A DNA stretch of 64,000 bases from Cytobacillus pseudoceanisediminis (GTDB lineage: Bacteria; Bacillota; Bacilli; Bacillales; Cytobacillaceae): the NCBI RefSeq assembly GCF_023516215.1, contig NZ_CP097349.1:2108001-2172000 (forward strand), given 5' to 3'. The stretch's first letter is position 1. The number at the start of each line of letters is the position of its first letter. The notes under the pieces are model-generated. The model saw nothing but the letters and a program-made list of their open reading frames with translations, ran no database searches and was not told the DNA's origin. The position numbers and the translations under genes were made by a program. Positions 56,075-64,000 of the stretch are shown in pieces.

Positions 56075-58400
56075 TTAGGAACTTGCTTCTTCCGAAGGCT
56101 TGCCCTGCAGCACAGCTCTTGGCTTGCTGCCTTCATATGGACCGACAATGCCCCTTGCTTCCATTTCATCAATCAGCCTTGCAGCTCTGGTATAGCCGAT
56201 CCTGAATCTCCTTTGAAGCATGGATACAGAAGCAGTCTGCATTTCCAGAATCAATTCAACAGCTTCTTCATAAAGATCATCATCCACTTCTCCTGACGCT
56301 TCAGGGATATCCTCTGGAATCATCTCTTCCTGATATTGTGCCTTCTGCTGACCAATGACGAAATCCACGATCTCTTCTACTTCTTCATCAGACAGGAATG
56401 CACCCTGTACACGGACTGGCTTGGAAGCACCTACAGGCAGGAAGAGCATATCGCCTCTTCCCAGAAGTTTTTCAGCACCGCCCATATCTAAAATGGTTCT
56501 GGAATCCGTCATGGATGAAACGGCAAATGCAATCCTTGATGGTATATTCGCTTTGATCACACCTGTGATAACATCTACTGACGGACGCTGGGTTGCGATG
56601 ATTAAATGGATGCCCGCTGCCCTTGCCATTTGAGCAAGGCGCGTGATGGCATCTTCGACATCGGAGGACGCTACCATCATTAAATCTGCAAGCTCGTCCA
56701 CTATAACTACAATGTACGGCAGAAGGGGCTGCTGTGCTTCCTCTTCGGCATTATGCCTTTTTACATACTCATTATAGCCTTCGATATTTCTTGTCCCGGT
56801 ATGGGAGAAAAGCTCATAGCGCCTTTCCATCTCATTGACGACTTTTTGCAGCGCCTGAGCTGCTTTCTTCGGATTTGTCACTACCGGCGCCAGCAAATGC
56901 GGCACCCCGTTATATACATTCAATTCCACCATTTTTGGATCGATCATCATTAATTTTACTTCATGCGGTTTTGCCCTCATCAAAATGCTGGTAATGATTC
57001 CGTTAATGCACACACTCTTTCCGCTTCCTGTTGCACCGGCAACAAGAAGATGGGGCATTTTGTTGAGTTCTGCAAGGACAGCCTCTCCGGTAATATCACG
57101 GCCAAGCCCGATTAATAGCTTCGAGTCCGGTTTGTCGTTTTGCTTGGATTCAATAACTTCCCTAAGAGAAACCATGGCTACTTCAGAGTTAGGAACTTCT
57201 ATTCCTATGGCGGATTTTCCGGGAATTGGTGCTTCTATCCGGATATCCTTGGCTGCCAGTGCCAGTGCCAAATCATCATTCAGACTAACGATTTTGCTTA
57301 CCTTTACCCCAACATCGGGATGAACCTCATATTTTGTAACAGCGGGTCCTAAATGAACCTGTGTCACTCTCGCTTTTACCCCAAAACTCTGAAATGTTCT
57401 TTCGAGCTTAGCAGCATTCGCATGGATAAGCTCATACTCACCACTTTGATCCGTCTGCCTTGGCAATTTCAATAGTCTGATTGGCGGCAGCTCATAGTCT
57501 TTGTTTTCCACTTCAGTAAACGTAATTGGCGGCGCATTCTCATCCTCCGGTTCAGTCTCTGCTGCTTCCTGAACCTGATTAGAAGCCGCTTCCTGAGGAT
57601 CCTCCTGATAAGCTCTTTCGGCAAAGCTTGAAATAATCGGTTCTGGCGCCGGTTCAGCAGTATTATTGATGGTAATAACAGTCTCTGGTTCTTCTTCGTG
57701 CTGGAGAGCCTGCTGTTCTTCTTCTCTTCTTGACTGTCTTTCTTCTCGTCTTGCCCTGCTTTTTTGTTTCCATTCTTTCATATCATCTATAAAAGCAGCC
57801 CATTGTTTTTTACAGAAATTCAGCATTGCGGCCATCATTTTTCCGGCAGCATCTCCGAACGTTTTTCCTGTAATGAGAACGAAACCGATAATAATTAATA
57901 AAAAGGCCACAATCTTTGAACCTGCTTCATCAAAAAGATAATAAAACAGTGCGAAAAAATTGCCCCCAGCATTCCGCCGCCTAAATCGGTTGTGCTTGTT
58001 TCTCCCCGGACCTCCATCCGGAATAGTTCCCATGTATTGGCTATCACACTTGGATCATCAAACTTCCCGCCATTTGAGAGAAGCTGAAATAATGTGACAT
58101 GGCTTAACAGCAGCAGGGAGCTGATAATGAGATAAATGCCAATTAATTTTGTGTGGAATAGATAGGGAAGAGATCTCTTCCACATCAGGTAACCTGAAAA
58201 TATGACTAATCCTATCAGGCTGAGCATGTACCATTCTCCCATAAAGAAACGGAAAAAAGCACGGTTGCTTTGCCGACCGCTCCCAGTTTAGCAATTGATA
58301 TTACAGCAAGTGCCAGTATGATCAGCGCAATAAGTTCAAATTTCATTGTCCGTTTCAGTGTTTCGCTCTTTTTAGATTTTCTTTTCTTTCTTTTGGCCAT
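56075..58400 (-). CDS. spoIIIE: DNA translocase SpoIIIE (two frameshifts)
   Basis: A 775-residue FtsK/SpoIIIE motor that pumps the chromosome into the forespore. Four membrane helices lie in about 20-165. The linker is acidic (about 195-300). The motor has [27 protein letters not shown] and [12 protein letters not shown], and the C-terminal gamma domain has [20 protein letters not shown] near residue 715. Added bases in the A runs 58253-58258 and 57954-57959 join the three frames ([29 protein letters not shown]). Confidence 0.93.
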
Positions 58401-58478
58401 TTTATCACCTTATCATTGTTCTTATTAACAGCATCATCAAAAATCCATTATGTAATACATCATGTCTGCTATGAAAGA

Positions 58479-58505
58479 AGAAGCAGCCATTTTTTGGCTG
58501 CTTCT
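58479..58505 (-). terminator. rho-independent terminator
   Basis: AGAAGCAGCC...GGCTGCTTCT followed on the minus strand by TCTTTC; it follows ylzJ. Confidence 0.6.
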
Positions 58506-58564
58506 AAAGTTACTTTTATTATATCATATCAATTCTTAATTAAGTTGTTTTTTGAATGTATTTC

Positions 58565-58786
58565 TCAGCTTAACTGCGTCAAGGTGATCATGGACCCGGG
58601 AGTATATCTTTCATCCATATAATGGGAGGGGTCGCTGCTCATGATTCTTAAGATTCGGCATTCCTGTCCTGAGTTCATTTCAACTAAGAGCGGGATTCCT
58701 TCATAAGACACAATTTTCTGTTTGCCAAAATCATCCTGCTCATTTTGGTAAATGAGCTCTTGGGGCATCATTGTATAAATGATCAT
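58565..58786 (-). CDS. ylzJ: YlzJ-like protein
   Basis: A 73-residue protein ([14 protein letters not shown] ... [21 protein letters not shown]) of the YlzJ family, always next to tepA in Bacillaceae. Its ATG overlaps the tepA stop by 4 nt. The function is unknown. Confidence 0.88.
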   Translation of the reverse strand: MIIYTMMPQELIYQNEQDDFGKQKIVSYEGIPLLVEMNSGQECRILRIMSSDPSHYMDERYTPGSMITLTQLS

Positions 58787-59535
58787 TGAACCATCACTTC
58801 TTCTTTAGGTTTATTCATATCTATCAGCTCATTCAGCTTTGCCAGCGCAGGCCCTACCCCGCCAACTTCATCAATCAGGCCATATTCAACAGCATCCCTG
58901 CCGACCACGTTTGTCCCAATATCCCTGGTTAGGTTGCCTTTATCAAACATCAGGTCTTTAAATTTCTGTTCGGAAATATTTGAATGCTTTGTTACAAAAT
59001 TAATAACCCGATCCTGCATTTTATCCATATACTCAAAAGTTTGCGGCACACCGATTACCAGGCCGGTCAGTCTTATAGGGTGGATGGTCATCGTAGCCGT
59101 CTCTGCAATAAATGAATAATCGCATGAAACAGCAATAGGCACACCAATGGAATGGCCTCCTCCAAGGACAATGGAGACGGTTGGCTTTGATAAAGATGCC
59201 AGCATTTCTGATATTGCCAGTCCGGCTTCCACATCACCGCCTACTGTATTCAAAATGACCAAAAGACCTTCTATCTTTGGGTTTTGCTCAATCGCTACAA
59301 TTTGAGGAATTAAGTGTTCATATTTTGTTGTTTTATTTTGCGGCGGAAGCTGAAGATGTCCTTCTACTTGTCCGACAATGGTCAGGCAATGAATTTTGGA
59401 ATCCTGAGACAGCTGAGGCACATTCGTTTGTCCAAGCTGCTGAATCTTCTCCATAAGAGCAGATGGTTTATCCTCTTTTGGCTGTTCTTGCCCTTCCCCG
59501 CCCTCATTGCGGTTATTTTTCATATCGTTTTCCAT
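58783..59535 (-). CDS. tepA: TepA, ClpP-class serine protease
   Basis: A 250-residue protein with a ClpP/crotonase-like fold (about 45-235). The nucleophile region is [14 protein letters not shown] and the oxyanion strand is [16 protein letters not shown] role in protein export or spore protein turnover has been suggested for the family. The ATG at 59533-59535 has AAGGGAG upstream; earlier in-frame starts lack a site. Confidence 0.9.
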   Translation of the reverse strand: MENDMKNNRNEGGEGQEQPKEDKPSALMEKIQQLGQTNVPQLSQDSKIHCLTIVGQVEGHLQLPPQNKTTKYEHLIPQIVAIEQNPKIEGLLVILNTVGGDVEAGLAISEMLASLSKPTVSIVLGGGHSIGVPIAVSCDYSFIAETATMTIHPIRLTGLVIGVPQTFEYMDKMQDRVINFVTKHSNISEQKFKDLMFDKGNLTRDIGTNVVGRDAVEYGLIDEVGGVGPALAKLNELIDMNKPKEEVMVQ

Positions 59536-59619
59536 CCTTATTTCTCCCTTCAAGCAATATATTGTTAGTATGAACGCGGGATTCTTTTTCATGCGTTTTA
59601 TTGCTGAAGACAGAAGGCA

Positions 59620-59656
59620 AAAAACACAGCCTGGCATGAATTCCAGGCTGTGTTTT
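59620..59656 (-). terminator. rho-independent terminator
   Basis: AAAACACAGCCTGG...CCAGGCTGTGTTTT with a continuing T tract; it follows rnjB on the minus strand. Confidence 0.85.
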
Positions 59657-59661
59657 ATTTG

Positions 59662-61329
59662 TTATCCCTCCATCAGAATTGGAAGGATCATTGGTCTTCG
59701 TTTTGTTTTTTCATACAGATACTGATTCAGGCTGTCACGCATATCCTGCTTAATGCCGGACCAGTCAAAGGATTCTCTGGCAAGGTTTTGCTCTACCGCT
59801 TCCTTTACTATTTTTACAGCTTCCTCCAGAAGCTTTTCTGATTCCCTGACATATACAAAACCTCTTGTAATGATTTCAGGGCCAGCTGATATTTTCTTTT
59901 CCTTTTTATTAAGAGTGACCACCACTAATAAGATTCCATCCTGCGAAAGCAGCTTTCGATCCCTTAATACGATATTTCCGACGTCGCCGACACCGATTCC
60001 ATCAATCAGCACATTTCCTGAAGGGATTTTTCCTCCGGGAACGATTACACCATCTTTAATTTCTGCTACATCGCCTTTATCAGGGATGAAAATTTGTCCG
60101 CTTGATATTCCGCAGTCCCTGGCAATTTTAGCATGCGCTTTCAGCATACGGTATTCCCCATGAACTGGAATGAAGAATTTCGGACTCATCAGATTAATCA
60201 TAAATTTAAGTTCTTCCTGGCTGCCATGGCTGGAGGTATTAAAAGTTCCCTTTCCAGGGATGACTTCAGCACCAGCTCTAAACAGCATATCAATCGTTTT
60301 AAAAATTAATACCTCTGTTCCCCTTAATGGAGATGCGGCCAGTAAAACGGTATCATCCTTTTTGATATTCACCTGTCTATGAGACTGCTTCGCCATTTTT
60401 TGAAGGGCTTCAATCGGCTCCCCCTGATTACCTGTGGTAAGAACAACGATCTGGTCATCACTGTATTTGCTGATTTCAGCGACAGGTATTATCACATCTT
60501 CTCCGACCTGCAAATATCCAAGCTGCATGGCAATATCAAAGATCTTTTGCAGACTTCTCCCGACCACTGCCACTTTTCTGCCCGTTTCCATGGCCGCATC
60601 AAAAATATGCTGTATGCGGATTAAGTCAGAAGCAAAGGAAGCTGCAATGACTCTCCCCTTAGCAGCATAGAATGCAGCTGTCATCTCTCTGGCCACTTTC
60701 GATTCTGAGTTGGTGTACCCCGGCTTTTCTGCTTCTGTACTGTCAGATAGCAGGCAAAGAACCCCCTCTTCCCCTAAGCGCGCCATTTTGCCGATTTCAG
60801 GTTTGTATAAGGCAGTCGCTGCCTGATCAAATTTGAAGTCTCCTGTATATACAATCGCACCTTCGGAAGTATGGATAGCCACTCCGACACTATCCGGTAT
60901 GCTATGGCCAGTCCTGAAAAAAGTTACATCTGCCGAATCAAATTCAACCTTGGTATCTGAATTTATTTCAATAAACTTTGCTTTGCCTCTGTATTCCTGT
61001 TCCTTCATTTTGGCTTTGGCCAGCGCCAGAGTCAGCTTTGTCCCATAAACAGGAACATTGACCTTTGTCAGCACATAAGACAGGCCGCCAATATGATCCT
61101 CATGCCCATGTGTCAGAAAAATTCCTTTCACTCTTTCCTTGTTTTGAACTAAATATGTAATATCCGGTATCACGATGTCAATTCCGAGCATTTCATTTTC
61201 AGGGAACATTAATCCGGCATCGATTACATATATGTCCTCGTCCACCTCTGCCAAATACATATTCTTCCCAAGTTCTCCGACTCCTCCGAGTGCTGCTAGC
61301 TTGATGCTTTCATTCTGTCTCTTTTTCAA
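59662..61329 (-). CDS. rnjB: ribonuclease J2
   Basis: A 555-residue beta-CASP metallo-RNase, the RNase J2 length. Metal motif LTHGHEDHIGG near residue 74, FRTGHSIPDSVG, VYTGDFKFD, then the beta-CASP part and SSHGSQEELKFMI and PVHGEYRM. It works with RNase J1 in 5' exonucleolytic and endonucleolytic decay. The TTG at 61327-61329 has GGGAGG 9 nt upstream. Position next to dapA matches B. subtilis ymfA. Confidence 0.93.
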   Translation of the reverse strand: MKKRQNESIKLAALGGVGELGKNMYLAEVDEDIYVIDAGLMFPENEMLGIDIVIPDITYLVQNKERVKGIFLTHGHEDHIGGLSYVLTKVNVPVYGTKLTLALAKAKMKEQEYRGKAKFIEINSDTKVEFDSADVTFFRTGHSIPDSVGVAIHTSEGAIVYTGDFKFDQAATALYKPEIGKMARLGEEGVLCLLSDSTEAEKPGYTNSESKVAREMTAAFYAAKGRVIAASFASDLIRIQHIFDAAMETGRKVAVVGRSLQKIFDIAMQLGYLQVGEDVIIPVAEISKYSDDQIVVLTTGNQGEPIEALQKMAKQSHRQVNIKKDDTVLLAASPLRGTEVLIFKTIDMLFRAGAEVIPGKGTFNTSSHGSQEELKFMINLMSPKFFIPVHGEYRMLKAHAKIARDCGISSGQIFIPDKGDVAEIKDGVIVPGGKIPSGNVLIDGIGVGDVGNIVLRDRKLLSQDGILLVVVTLNKKEKKISAGPEIITRGFVYVRESEKLLEEAVKIVKEAVEQNLARESFDWSGIKQDMRDSLNQYLYEKTKRRPMILPILMEG

Positions 61330-61489
61330 TGTACGTATCCTCCCATGCATGTTCAGCCGATCAAGATCAGTTATCCATATTATACTTGAAGTCATAAAAC
61401 CATGACAACCAAATTTATACATAGGGCTTAATAGGGCGGGCAAGATACTTTTGCCTTCTCATAAACTTACAGAGTTTCATTGTAGAAAA

Positions 61490-61630
61490 ATGTTGGCTCT
61501 GGTTTAGGGTACTTGGAAGACCCATGACGACCATTTCCACTTTCAGCTTTTGATTTTGGGCTTCATGCGGGCTCCATGGCCATTCATCTCAAGACATTAT
61601 ATTTCTGGTTTCATGGAAGCTCGAAAGACG
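61490..61630. other. unassigned intergenic segment
   Basis: Part of a 356-base gap between rnjB and dapA. It contains related motifs GGAAGACCCATGACG, GGCTTCATGCGGGCTCCATGG and TCATGGAAGCTCG that may belong to a degenerate repeat. No reading frame or promoter is recognised. Confidence 0.3.
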
Positions 61631-61640
61631 GCTTATTAAC

Positions 61641-61674
61641 AAAAATAAAAACCAACCAGCAAAACACTGGTTGG
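61641..61674 (-). terminator. rho-independent terminator
   Basis: Minus strand CCAACCAG...CTGGTTGG followed by TTTTTATTTT, after dapA. Confidence 0.85.
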
Positions 61675-61685
61675 CAAGCACGGAA

Positions 61686-62552
61686 TTATTTAAATAGGGC
61701 AGCAACTGCGCTGCGTTCCTGTTCTGTTAACGGAACCATAGGAAGACGGACGGATCCGACATCCAGCCCTCTAAGCTGCAGCGCTGTTTTTACAGGCACT
61801 GGGCTTGGGGCAGCAAAAAGGCCTTCCATGATCGGAAGAATTTTCTGATGGATTTTTGCAGCCTTTTCATTTTCACCATTCAGGTAAGCTGTGATCATTT
61901 CCTGCATTTCATTGCCAATCACATGGGAAGCCACAGACACGATTCCAGTTCCCCCAATTGCCATGCATGGAAGAGTAAGGCCGTCATCACCGCTATAAAG
62001 CATAAAGTCCTCATCCGTATTGGCAATGATTTTTGCCATAGCATTCAGATCTCCGCTTGCTTCTTTAACTGCCGCAATGTTTGGAATTTCCGAAAGGCGG
62101 ATGATCGTTTCAGGCAGAATATTGACCGAAGAGCGTCCAGGAATATTGTAAACCATTACTGGGAGGCTCGTGTTTTCTGCAATTGCCTTGAAATGCTGAT
62201 AAAGCCCTTCCTGATTTGGCTTATTGTAATAAGGTGCAACGATCATGATGGCATCTACACCAATTTGCTCTGCTTTTTTCGTTAATTCAATGGATTCGTA
62301 CGTATTATTGCTTCCAGTGCCTGCAATTACAGGCACACGTTTGTCAGCCACTTTCACTGCGTGTTTGAATAATGCCAGCTTTTCCTCTTTGGTCAATGTT
62401 GGCGACTCGCCGGTAGTTCCGGCAATAACCAATGAATCTGTACCGTTTTCAATAAGATGATTGATAAGCTGTGTTGTTTTAGGGAAATCAATATGTCCCT
62501 TATGATCGAATGGCGTTACCATTGCTGTTGATACTCGGCCAAATAGAACCAT
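61686..62552 (-). CDS. dapA: 4-hydroxy-tetrahydrodipicolinate synthase
   Basis: A 288-residue lysine and dipicolinate pathway aldolase joining aspartate semialdehyde and pyruvate. The Schiff-base Lys is in AAVKEASGD (about 163), the Tyr is in MVYNIPGRSSVN, and TTGESPTLT is in the substrate loop. The 126-nt leader after dapG can form a GGATTTGC/GCAGATCC hairpin of unknown meaning. Confidence 0.96.
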   Translation of the reverse strand: MVLFGRVSTAMVTPFDHKGHIDFPKTTQLINHLIENGTDSLVIAGTTGESPTLTKEEKLALFKHAVKVADKRVPVIAGTGSNNTYESIELTKKAEQIGVDAIMIVAPYYNKPNQEGLYQHFKAIAENTSLPVMVYNIPGRSSVNILPETIIRLSEIPNIAAVKEASGDLNAMAKIIANTDEDFMLYSGDDGLTLPCMAIGGTGIVSVASHVIGNEMQEMITAYLNGENEKAAKIHQKILPIMEGLFAAPSPVPVKTALQLRGLDVGSVRLPMVPLTEQERSAVAALFK

Positions 62553-62678
62553 GTTTACACTCCTTGCAGATGTTTAAAAGACCGGAAGAAACGGGCGGAT
62601 CTGCCGAATAGGATGCAAATCCGTCGTTAACCGCTGAAGGGCTTTCTTCCCCTTTTTAAACATGATATTTTTCTTAGA

Positions 62679-63923
62679 TTAAATGTCTGTTCTCTCATAT
62701 TCTGCCAAATCTTCTTCCAGGCGAAAAGCATCGTGCAATGCATTAACAGACTTTATCAAATCTGCCTGCTTCACCAGAACCCATATTGTTGTATGGCTGT
62801 CTGCAGATTGCAAGATACGAATTCCCTGCTCGGACAATGCTGTCACAATTCGTGAAGCCACACCAGGAACACCCTGCATTCCTGCACCTACAACCGAAAC
62901 CTTTGCGCACTCTCTTTCAACCAGTGGATCGTGACCCAGGCCCTTTAGAATACTAATCGCTTTATCAGTCATTTCTTCCGTAACCGTGTAGTTGACGCCA
63001 TTTGGATATATATTGATAAAGTCGACGCTGATCCCCTGGTTTGCCATCGCTTTAAAGACCTCAGACTGAAGATCATATTGATCTTTCTTCGCAAGAACCT
63101 TTATTTGAGTCACATTGGATACGTGGGCAATTCCTGTTACGGAGCGCTCTTTAATATCTGTCCCGCGCCTGTTCTTATTCAAAGTTGTGACAAGTGTTCC
63201 GAGACTATCGGAGTATGTTGAGCGGATTCTGATCGGAATCTTGGCCTGCATGGCAATTTCGACAGCACGAGGGTGAATAACCTTAGCACCCTGATACGCC
63301 ATATTGCAGACTTCCGTATAAGTGACAACTGATAATGGGCGTGCATTTTCGGCTATGCGCGGATCAGCAGTCATGATGCCTTCCACATCAGTAAAGATAT
63401 CAATCCACTCGGCATTTAGGGCTGCGCCAAGAGCCGCTGCGGAGGTATCACTGCCGCCCCTTCCGATCGTTGTGACATCACCGGTTTTAGAAGAACCCTG
63501 AAAACCTGCAACGACGATGACATCTTGATTCTCAAGCTCTTTCAATAGTCTGTCGCACTTCATATCGATAATTTTTGCATTTGTATGATCATTATTTGTT
63601 CTAAATCCTGCCTGTGCCCCTGTTAAAGCTGCTGCTGTGATTCCATGTTCATTCAGCATGTTTGAAAAAACGACACTTGAGATGACTTCACCGCAGGATA
63701 AAAGCAGATCCGTTTCGCGTTTGCTGATCTTGCTGTTATTGCCTTCTACAAGCGAAAGCAGTGTGTCTGTTGCATAAGGATCGCCTTTTCGGCCCATCGC
63801 TGAAACAACAACAACAACCTTATATCCGTCAGCCAGCGCTTTTTTTATGTGCTTAAGCGCATGTTCGCGGCTATTTTCATCGCGAACTGATGTGCCTCCA
63901 TATTTTTGAACGATGATATTCAT
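62679..63923 (-). CDS. dapG: aspartokinase I
   Basis: A 414-residue aspartate kinase (the DapG form, diaminopimelate-sensitive in B. subtilis). It starts IIVQKYGGTSV, has TIGRGGSDTSAAALGAAL in the kinase domain, and two C-terminal ACT domains (about 260-400, KVLAKKDQYDLQSEVF, VSVVGAGMQGVPGVASRI). GAGGTG precedes the ATG. It lies between asd and dapA. Confidence 0.95.
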   Translation of the reverse strand: MNIIVQKYGGTSVRDENSREHALKHIKKALADGYKVVVVVSAMGRKGDPYATDTLLSLVEGNNSKISKRETDLLLSCGEVISSVVFSNMLNEHGITAAALTGAQAGFRTNNDHTNAKIIDMKCDRLLKELENQDVIVVAGFQGSSKTGDVTTIGRGGSDTSAAALGAALNAEWIDIFTDVEGIMTADPRIAENARPLSVVTYTEVCNMAYQGAKVIHPRAVEIAMQAKIPIRIRSTYSDSLGTLVTTLNKNRRGTDIKERSVTGIAHVSNVTQIKVLAKKDQYDLQSEVFKAMANQGISVDFINIYPNGVNYTVTEEMTDKAISILKGLGHDPLVERECAKVSVVGAGMQGVPGVASRIVTALSEQGIRILQSADSHTTIWVLVKQADLIKSVNALHDAFRLEEDLAEYERTDI

Positions 63924-63964
63924 TAAAACACCTCTAACCTCTCAACATAAAGAGAATACGTTAA

Positions 63965-64000
63965 CTATTTCACTATTCCAAGTTTAATTAAGCTTTCGGC
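63965..64000 (-). CDS. asd: 3' end of aspartate-semialdehyde dehydrogenase (partial)
   Basis: The last eleven codons (AESLIKLGIVK) and stop of a minus-strand gene ending 41 nt before dapG. The sequence and the conserved asd-dapG-dapA order point to asd; the rest is outside the window. Confidence 0.6.
   Translation of the reverse strand, partial: AESLIKLGIVK

Noticed and set aside
61490..61630. A second intergenic repeat family near dapA
   Set aside because: Only weak internal similarity is visible and there is no second copy in the window, so it is listed only as unassigned.
1..64000. tRNA or rRNA genes
   Set aside because: No cloverleaf with CCA-type end or T-loop consensus and no rRNA sequence was recognised on either strand.

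Overview
The window is part of a Bacillaceae chromosome (low-to-moderate GC, endospore former) with a resident temperate prophage. From right to left on the minus strand the host genes follow the Bacillus subtilis order asd-dapG-dapA-rnjB-tepA-ylzJ-spoIIIE-ymfC, then ymfF-ymfH-ymfI-ymfJ-ymfK-rodZ(ymfM)-pgsA-cinA-recA-rny-ymdB-spoVS, then miaB-ricA, cotE, mutS-mutL. A purine-nucleoside type BMP/ABC importer (nupNOPQ-like) lies between ymfC and ymfF, and a dipeptidase and a korAB ferredoxin oxidoreductase lie between spoVS and miaB. The species cannot be fixed from this sequence; a Bacillus sensu lato genus outside the B. subtilis group fits the inserted genes.

Positions 1 to about 21,230 are the right-hand part of the prophage, inserted directly against the 3' end of mutL. 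The lytic genes run leftward: Cro-like repressor, DUF771 protein, antirepressor, XRE regulator, small membrane peptide, YqaI, YqaJ exonuclease, RecT annealase, HNH nuclease, a replication protein carrying four 16-bp palindromic iterons inside its gene, small zinc-ribbon proteins, an ArpU/RinA-like late regulator, then small and large terminase, portal, minor capsid, scaffold and major capsid. The next gene begins at the window edge. The lysogeny genes run rightward from a divergent control region with four TTNCC-N5-GGNAA operators: CI-like repressor, a lipoprotein, an ImmA-type protease and a tyrosine integrase.

An accessory block (about 7.3 to 12.0 kb) interrupts the lytic operon and is mostly on the plus strand. 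It contains a DUF3800 gene, two multi-pass membrane proteins, a 43-residue single-pass membrane protein, four copies of a hairpin-bounded element whose stem shows a compensatory base change, and a clear cyclic di-GMP-I (GEMM-I) riboswitch in front of a small zinc-ribbon gene. The riboswitch and the repeated hairpin element are the most unusual parts of the window.

Fourteen single-base deletions, nearly all in homopolymer runs, break genes in both prophage and host, including mutL, mutS, cinA, spoIIIE and ymfH. In every case restoring one base rejoins two halves of a recognisable protein, usually to exactly the family length. These are best read as sequencing or assembly errors, so the affected genes are annotated as single CDS with a stated frameshift.
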